A DNA stretch of 7,586 bases from Actinomycetes bacterium. Its GTDB lineage: Bacteria > Actinomycetota > Actinomycetes > Actinomycetales > Microbacteriaceae. The position numbers and the translations under genes are program-made. The stretch is from contig JAEWKY010000291.1 in NCBI GenBank assembly GCA_023457615.1, positions 1 through 7,586 of the forward strand, read 5' to 3'. Of this stretch, positions 1 through 4,600 are shown piece after piece. Each line of letters opens with the position of its first letter. Positions within the stretch are counted from its first letter, which is position 1. The notes under the pieces were generated by a model that worked only from the letters and a program-made list of their open reading frames with translations, made no database searches and had not been told where the DNA came from.

Positions 1-152
1 AGCTCGCCGCGCTGGACGCGGCCGCGGCGCGCGTCGCCGACGGCGTCTACGGGGCGTGCGACCGCTGCGGGAGGCCGATCCCCGAGGGTCAGCTCGAGCT
101 GCGGCCCGCGCGCACCCGGTGCGTCGCCTGCACCGACTCGGGTCGTCGCTAG
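1..152 (+). CDS. DksA/TraR-type C4 zinc-finger protein, C-terminal fragment
   Basis: This is the 3' end of a gene that enters from the left edge; the first complete codon is at position 3 and the TAG stop is at 150-152, leaving 49 visible residues. The visible part has two Cys-X2-Cys knuckles, CDRC at residues 19-22 and CVAC at 40-43, separated by GRPIPEGQLELRPARTR. That spacing and the 'YGxCxxCGxPIPxxRLxxxPxxxxCxxC' pattern are characteristic of the zinc finger of the DksA/TraR family. Full-length members bind RNA polymerase through its secondary channel and modulate transcription initiation; many small actinobacterial relatives are functionally uncharacterised. The N-terminal coiled coil that would hold the acidic tip is outside the window, so activity cannot be judged. 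The gene converges on the downstream regulator, and the two stop codons overlap. Family assignment is firm; the role is inferred from the family. Confidence 0.9.
   Translation, partial: LAALDAAAARVADGVYGACDRCGRPIPEGQLELRPARTRCVACTDSGRR
149..152. other. Shared CTAG: overlapping stop codons of convergent genes
   Basis: The palindrome CTAG reads TAG at 150-152 on the plus strand, which is the stop of the zinc-finger gene. It also reads TAG at 151-149 on the minus strand, which is the stop of the regulator gene. The two convergent coding regions therefore have no intergenic DNA, and any transcription terminator for either gene must lie inside the other gene's coding sequence. No hairpin with a T-run is visible around the junction. 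Confidence 0.9.
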
Positions 153-1114
153 CCGCGGTCCAGGTGACGCTGCCAGGCCATCCCGAGCTCGAAGCGACCG
201 AACACCCCGAGGTCGTCCATCGCCTCCGCGATCCGGCGCCGCACGGTCCGCAGGCCGAGCCCGAGGGAGTCGGCGATCTGCTCGTCGGTGCGGCCCTGGG
301 CGAGCAGCTCGAGCACCGACTCCCAGCCGTGCTGCGCGAGCGGGAGCGGTCGGGCCGCGGCCCAGAGCCCCTCGAAGTAGTGCGCGAGCATCCCGATGAT
401 CGACGGATCGTGGATGACGATCATCCCGTTGACCGGCCCGCCGGCGCCCCACTCGAGCGGGATCGCCGCGATGACGCCGTCGTCGACGTAGAACCAGCCG
501 GGCACGGCCGTCGAGACGCGGATCTCGATGCCGATCTCGAGCTGCAGGCGGATCGCCTCGACGTTCTCCGGCTTCGACGCCTCCTCGACGGTCGTCAGCA
601 CGCGCATCGTGTAGTCGCGCGCGACGAGATCGGCCTCGACCTCGTCGAGGCGCGTGATGACCTGCTCGCGGATGACGCGCAGGTCCTTGTTGGTGTTGCC
701 CGGTCGGCGCGGCGGACGCTCGTCGGCGTAGCGGCTCCACGACTCCCAGACGCGGTCGCTGCCGTGGATGATCTCGACCGCCGGACGCGCCCCGGCATGC
801 CCCGAGCCCGCCTCCGCGCCGAGCAGGTCGGGCAGGCGGCGCACGAGACCCTCGAGACGATCGAGCCTGTCGCGGGCGGCGGAGAGCTCCGCATCGACGC
901 CGTGCAGCATCAGCTCGGCCGTCGGGGTGACCGTGACGGCGTCGCCGTCGACCCGCACCGCTCCGGCCGCGATGAGGCGGTCGACGAGCTCGGCGGGGCG
1001 GTGTCCGGCGGCCGAGCGCAACTCCTCGAAGGTCGACGGCCGCGCGCGCACGACGGCGAGCAGCAGGTCGACCGCGGCGGGATCGAGATCGGCGGCGGAA
1101 GGGCGATCGCTCAT
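149..1114 (-). CDS. LuxR-type HTH regulator with PLD/TrmB-like sensor domain
   Basis: A complete 321-residue cytoplasmic DNA-binding protein. Residues 11-64 look like a winged helix (DPAAVDLLLAVV, then EELRSAAGHR, then a V-R-V-D-G-D wing). Residues 73-94 form a short Arg/Leu-rich helical linker. Residues 115-255 resemble the PLD/TrmB-like sensor of actinobacterial regulators: a conserved 'EIRVSTAVPGWFYVDDGVIA' strand region at 197-216, followed by an HDP-x-II element and 'YFEGLWAAARPLP' at 246-258. Residues 267-318 are a LuxR-type helix-turn-helix, with TDEQIADSLGLGLRTVRRRI as the recognition core. There is no response-regulator receiver domain, so control is probably by ligand or protein binding and not by phosphorylation. 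The ATG start is supported by a TAGACT box 8 nt upstream, and no convincing Shine-Dalgarno is present, which fits a leaderless mRNA. Its targets are unknown. Regulator class is confident; the sensor assignment is moderately so. Confidence 0.88.
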   Translation of the reverse strand: MSDRPSAADLDPAAVDLLLAVVRARPSTFEELRSAAGHRPAELVDRLIAAGAVRVDGDAVTVTPTAELMLHGVDAELSAARDRLDRLEGLVRRLPDLLGAEAGSGHAGARPAVEIIHGSDRVWESWSRYADERPPRRPGNTNKDLRVIREQVITRLDEVEADLVARDYTMRVLTTVEEASKPENVEAIRLQLEIGIEIRVSTAVPGWFYVDDGVIAAIPLEWGAGGPVNGMIVIHDPSIIGMLAHYFEGLWAAARPLPLAQHGWESVLELLAQGRTDEQIADSLGLGLRTVRRRIAEAMDDLGVFGRFELGMAWQRHLDRG

Positions 1115-1122
1115 CGAGACGG

Positions 1123-1128
1123 AGTCTA
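1123..1128 (-). promoter_or_regulatory. Putative -10 box of a leaderless promoter for the regulator
   Basis: On the minus strand this reads TAGACT, matching the actinobacterial TAnnnT -10 consensus. It ends 8 nt before the A of the regulator ATG (1114). That spacing would place the transcription start at or next to the start codon, as in leaderless transcripts, which are common in actinobacteria. The absence of a Shine-Dalgarno sequence in the same 8 nt agrees. No clear -35 element is seen. Confidence 0.5.
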
Positions 1129-1141
1129 GGCGGAGGCCGCC
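1129..1141. repeat. Perfect inverted repeat GGCGG-AGG-CCGCC abutting the -10 box
   Basis: A 5-bp perfect stem (GGCGG / CCGCC) with a 3-nt loop lies directly upstream of the TAGACT box of the regulator and downstream of the stop codon of the 72-residue gene. It could be an operator over the promoter spacer, or a short hairpin that helps end transcription of the operon to its right. There is no T-run, so an intrinsic terminator is weakly supported. Chance occurrence in DNA this GC-rich is also possible. Confidence 0.3.
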
Positions 1142-1154
1142 CCGCCCCCGCGGG

Positions 1155-1373
1155 TCACGCGCGGTTGGCCTGCGCCACGAGCCCGTCGATCATCTCGGGC
1201 GTGAGACGCCCGCCCGACATCGCCGCCGCCTTCTCGAGCGGCAGGAGCTTGAAGGGCGTCAGCACCTTCTCGTCGACGCCCGCCTGCGCGAGGTACCCGC
1301 GCACGAGCGGGCCGCCGACGGGATGCTTGAGCCAGGCTCCGATCGTGCTCCGCGCGGTGAGCGTGCCGGTCAT
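1155..1373 (-). CDS. Small protein (72 aa) of unknown function
   Basis: A 72-residue protein starting MTGTLTARSTIGAWL and ending LTPEMIDGLVAQANRA. The ATG at 1373 is preceded by a strong GAGGAGG ribosome-binding site at 4 nt spacing. Its first bases overlap the stop of the 55-residue gene (ATGA), so translation is probably coupled. The product has no signal peptide, membrane segment or cysteine. It looks helical: a 'STIGAWLKHPVGGPLV' element at residues 9-24, a Pro-flanked Leu-rich middle at 39-47, and a 'MSGGRLTPEMIDGLV' element at 52-66. From memory, this pattern resembles a short C-terminal tail seen on some actinobacterial glycoside hydrolases (family 3-like). That is a weak recollection, not a demonstrated match, and here the module stands alone. 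A longer reading frame continues upstream into the giant gene, but it is a shadow; the ribosome-binding site and overlap fix this start. Confidence 0.75.
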   Translation of the reverse strand: MTGTLTARSTIGAWLKHPVGGPLVRGYLAQAGVDEKVLTPFKLLPLEKAAAMSGGRLTPEMIDGLVAQANRA

Positions 1374-1537
1374 CCGGCCTCCTCGACGTCGGCCCTCGCG
1401 TCGGTGATCGTGAAGCCGTAGCGCGAGGCGATGCCCGGCAGCTCCTTCAGTCCGGCATCCAGGGCCCCCTGGATGGTCGCGCGGTCGACGGTGTCGCCGG
1501 AGACGGTGATCGTGGCTCGTACGGTGTAGTCGGTCAT
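1370..1537 (-). CDS. Small protein (55 aa) of unknown function
   Basis: A 55-residue ORF (MTDYTVRATITVSGDTVDRA through ITDARADVEEAG) closed by TGA at 1372-1370. The case for a real gene is its position: it fills the space between the giant gene and the 72-residue gene, shares a 4-nt ATGA overlap with the latter, and contains the latter's GAGGAGG ribosome-binding site in its last codons. Its third codon positions are overwhelmingly G or C, like its neighbours. An in-frame TAG four codons upstream of the ATG and the absence of nearby alternative starts leave 1537 as the only plausible start. Predicted structure by eye is strand (TVRATITVSG), helix (TIQGALDAGLKEL), strand (GFTITDARADV): a small soluble alpha/beta fold. 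No cysteines, signal or membrane segment. No family recognised. Confidence 0.65.
   Translation of the reverse strand: MTDYTVRATITVSGDTVDRATIQGALDAGLKELPGIASRYGFTITDARADVEEAG
1378..1384 (-). promoter_or_regulatory. Ribosome-binding site GAGGAGG of the 72-aa gene
   Basis: The minus strand reads GAGGAGG, followed by CCGG and the ATG at 1373. The site lies inside the last codons (Glu-Glu) of the upstream 55-residue gene. It decides the start of the 72-residue gene and supports translational coupling. Confidence 0.7.
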
Positions 1538-1606
1538 GCCTCCGGTCTACGCCGCCGAGCTCGCGACGGCGCGGGGTTGCCAGACGCCGTGCGACGTGCA
1601 GGCGAC
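1538..1606. other. Intergenic gap between giant gene and small-gene pair
   Basis: This 69-nt gap on the minus strand lies between the giant gene's stop and the 55-residue gene. It contains a possible 6-bp stem (ACGGCG at 1566-1571 with CGCCGT at 1585-1590) with a 13-nt loop and no T-run. No convincing promoter or terminator is visible, so read-through from the giant gene into the small pair is the simplest reading. Confidence 0.45.
1539..1543 (-). promoter_or_regulatory. Very close GGAGG before the 55-aa gene
   Basis: GGAGG precedes the ATG at 1537 by only one base, much closer than the usual 5-9 nt. Either initiation here is weak, or the motif is not the functional site. Confidence 0.3.
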
Positions 1607-4600
1607 TCAGCCGACGTCGGCGCCCACGGCCCTCCACTGCTGGTCGAGACAGTTCGTCATGGTCGAGGTACCGCGTAGCTGCTCGATCGTCTGCGGCGAG
1701 AAGTCGACCTCGGCGATCCCCGCTTCGTACAGTCCGGTCGCGAAGCCCGCGACCGCGCCGCCTGCGCCGAGCCAGCCGACGGGTGCCGTGAAGATGTCGG
1801 CGTCCATCGCGAGCTTCCGGATCGTGTTCGCGGTGCTCGCGACGGGGCCGACCCCGTAGCCCCCCGTCGCGGAGCCGGCGTTCGAGAACGCCCACCGCGC
1901 GGCGCAGTTGGTGATGCCTACGGGGTTCATGAGCTCGAAGCCCGCCGCGGTCTCGTCGTCGCCCCACATGTTGGCGATGCCCGCACCGAAGCCGATGAAG
2001 GCGAACAGCACGCCGACGGGCGGGCAGAGCAGGCCGAGGAAGATCGGGGCCGCGATCGCGAAGAACCCGACGGTGATCTTGAGTCCCTGCGCGATGCCCC
2101 GCTCCCACGACTGACCCTCGGTCGGATAGTCGGCGGTCACCGACTTCGGGCCGTCGACGAACACGAAGCCCGTGAGCTCCTTCGTGTCGGGGTTCTCGTA
2201 GATCTGGTCGCCCGACACCCCCGACGTGAAGCCCATGAGGACGCGCGATTCGATGTGCTGGGCCGCCGTCACCTGGATGGCCGTTCCCGCGATGAACGAG
2301 TTGTCGGCCGGGTCGGAGCCGGGGCAGTAGGGCGCGTTCCCGTCGACCCGGATGCCCAAGCCGAAGCTGATCGTGTGGCACGTGACGCGGTAGTTCGCCG
2401 TGAGCGGGAGGGTGCGGGCATCCCCGGTGGTCACGGTGATGAGCGGGTTCACCTTCGCGACCGCACCGGGACGCTCCCAGCCCTGGAACACGAAGCCGGT
2501 CGAGGGACCGACCGCGTAGGCCGCGATGTCGGTGTCGGCCGGGAACGCGTTGCCCGCGTCCTTGCACGGTCCCGGGCGCTGCTCCTCGACCCGCATCTCG
2601 CCGCTTGCCGAGATGTCGAGACCGTAGGAGGTGCTCCAGTCGAAGCCCTCCATCGAGTAGGCGCCGATGACGCCGTTCGCGTCGGGCAGGAGCAGCACTG
2701 TCGGCAGGTCACGGGTTCCGACGACGCGGCCGTCGGCGAGGGTGAAGCGCGCGTCGGTCGTGACCGTCTGGCACGCCTGCACGCGCATCCGGATGTCGCC
2801 GCCGAGGTAGCAGTCGTCGGTCGGGCGGGACAGCGGTCCGGAGGTGACCCACTCCGCGCGGTTCTCGTTCGGCCCGGTCGTCGAACCGTTGCCGAAGCAG
2901 TAGCGAGTGTCGCCGTAGGTGCTCACGTAGACGTCGAGCTTCTCGGTGGGGTCGACCGTCGCGATGAGCTGCGTGCGATCGGAGCTCTGCCATTGCATCC
3001 ACTGAGGTTCGTCGAGGCGCAGGCCCTGGATCTTCTGGAGGTCGTGGTAGTAGCCGGGGCCGCATCCCGTGGCTCCGAAGTCGAGCGCGTCGACGTCCCC
3101 GACGACCGTGAGGCGCGAGCACGCGTCTTCGAGGTAGAACCCGGCGACGAGACGGAGGTCGGCCGACACTGTGATGGTGCGCATCGCCCGCACGAGCGGT
3201 CCGACCGGCGCCGCGACCACGCGGTCGAGACCGTCGGCGTCTGACCAGCCGGTGAACGTGACGCCCTCGACGAGCACCTCGGGCGTGACCTTCACGGTCG
3301 TGCCCGCGACGTGGCGCGGCGAACCGTCGGGGCAGTTCGGCGCAACGTCGGTGTTCACCTGTCCGAGCTCGCGGCCCCGCACGTCGGTGCCGCCGTCGAC
3401 CGAGAAGTCCAGGGTGAAGCACTGCACGACCAGCGCGGTGACGCGGGTCACGGCGGCCTGCCCGACCTCGACCGTCAGCTGCGACTCGCGGCCGAGCGCG
3501 GCGTTCAGCACGCCCCCGGGCGCCCAGCCGAGCATCACGCGGTCGATGCCCGGCGTCGCCGACACCGTCACCTGCGAGTACCGCACGTAGCCGTTGCCCT
3601 GCGGCGACCGGCAGTTGAGCGGCGTGACGAGCTCCGTCGAGTCGCCCGCGCCCGCGGGATCGATCGTCACGACGACGGGTCGGCAGAGCGGCCCGAAGGT
3701 CACGGGGATCGTGGTGTCGGCCGTGATCGTCAGCGCGAGGTACGGGCGGTTCGCGGAGTCGCGGCGGCGCTCGGCTCCCGCGGGGAGTCCCGCACCCCAC
3801 GCGTAGAACACGTCGGCTTCGCCGAGCTGCGGGTTGTCGCGGCTGTCCGGGTAGATCGTGAGCGCCGTCCCGGGCGAGTACCCGGGTTCGTGCGCCGCGG
3901 TCGTGCAGTCGCTCGCGGGGAACACGACGAGGCCGCCGTTGCCCGTCACGTCGGCGCCGAGCGCGAAGCAGTCGCCTCGGAACGACGCGACGTGCAGCCA
4001 GGTCTGGAAGTCGGAGGTGACCGTGAACGTCGTCGTGAGGGATGCCGACGCCACGATGTAGCCCGTGCCGCCGAGCTTCTGCCAGTAGAGGAACGTCGCA
4101 TCCGGCCCCGGCGTCGCGGTGACCGTGACGGCCGTGCCGACGAGGTAGCCGTCCGTGCCGCAGTTCGACGCGGTGTCGACGGTGACGGTTCCGAGCGACG
4201 GCTGGAGGGAGCGCACATCGAGGCTCGCGCATCCCGTGACGGTCGTCGTGAGGTCGTCTTGCACCCCCGGGAACGTGCCGTCGCCGAGGTAGCGCACGAT
4301 GACCGGCACGGGGCTGCTCGTCGCCGAAGCGGCGCCGAAGCGGATCGTGCAGCCTTCGTTGGCGATCGGCACCTCGCACTGCTTGGTGCCGTCGGCGTAG
4401 ACCTCGACGGTTCCCGTCGCGGCGAGGTCGAAGTGGTTCCAGGTGACGGTCACGTCGGTGTCGACGACGACGCTTCCCGGCACGTGCGCGCCGAGCACCG
4501 GCGTGCCGATCCCGACCGTGAAGTTCTTCGAGACGAGGGTGCCGGGGGCGTAGATGACGTCGCCCTCGAACGACGCGTCGACGCGGTGCGTGCCCGACGA

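Noticed and set aside
56..1129. A 357-codon plus-strand frame opposite the regulator
   Set aside because: Low-complexity Arg/Asp-rich translation that overlaps both real genes; the opposite strand encodes a clear HTH regulator.
1155..1537. Small genes as immunity proteins for a toxic C-terminal hairpin of the giant protein
   Set aside because: Immunity to membrane-inserting toxins usually comes from membrane proteins, and neither small product has a membrane segment. Nothing in the sequence shows that the giant protein is a toxin.
1566..1590. Stem ACGGCG/CGCCGT as a terminator after the giant gene
   Set aside because: Only 6 bp with a 13-nt loop and no T-run; expected by chance in DNA this GC-rich.
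1607..1760. LPXTG-type cell-wall sorting signal at the end of the giant protein
   Set aside because: No LPXTG-like motif and no membrane helix with a basic tail; the protein ends in a polar segment (QQWRAVGADVG).
1374..2567. Upstream extension of the 72-residue gene's frame into the giant gene (470 codons in total)
   Set aside because: The added part is Arg/Gly/His-rich shadow sequence overlapping the giant gene. The ATG at 1373 has its own strong ribosome-binding site and an ATGA overlap.
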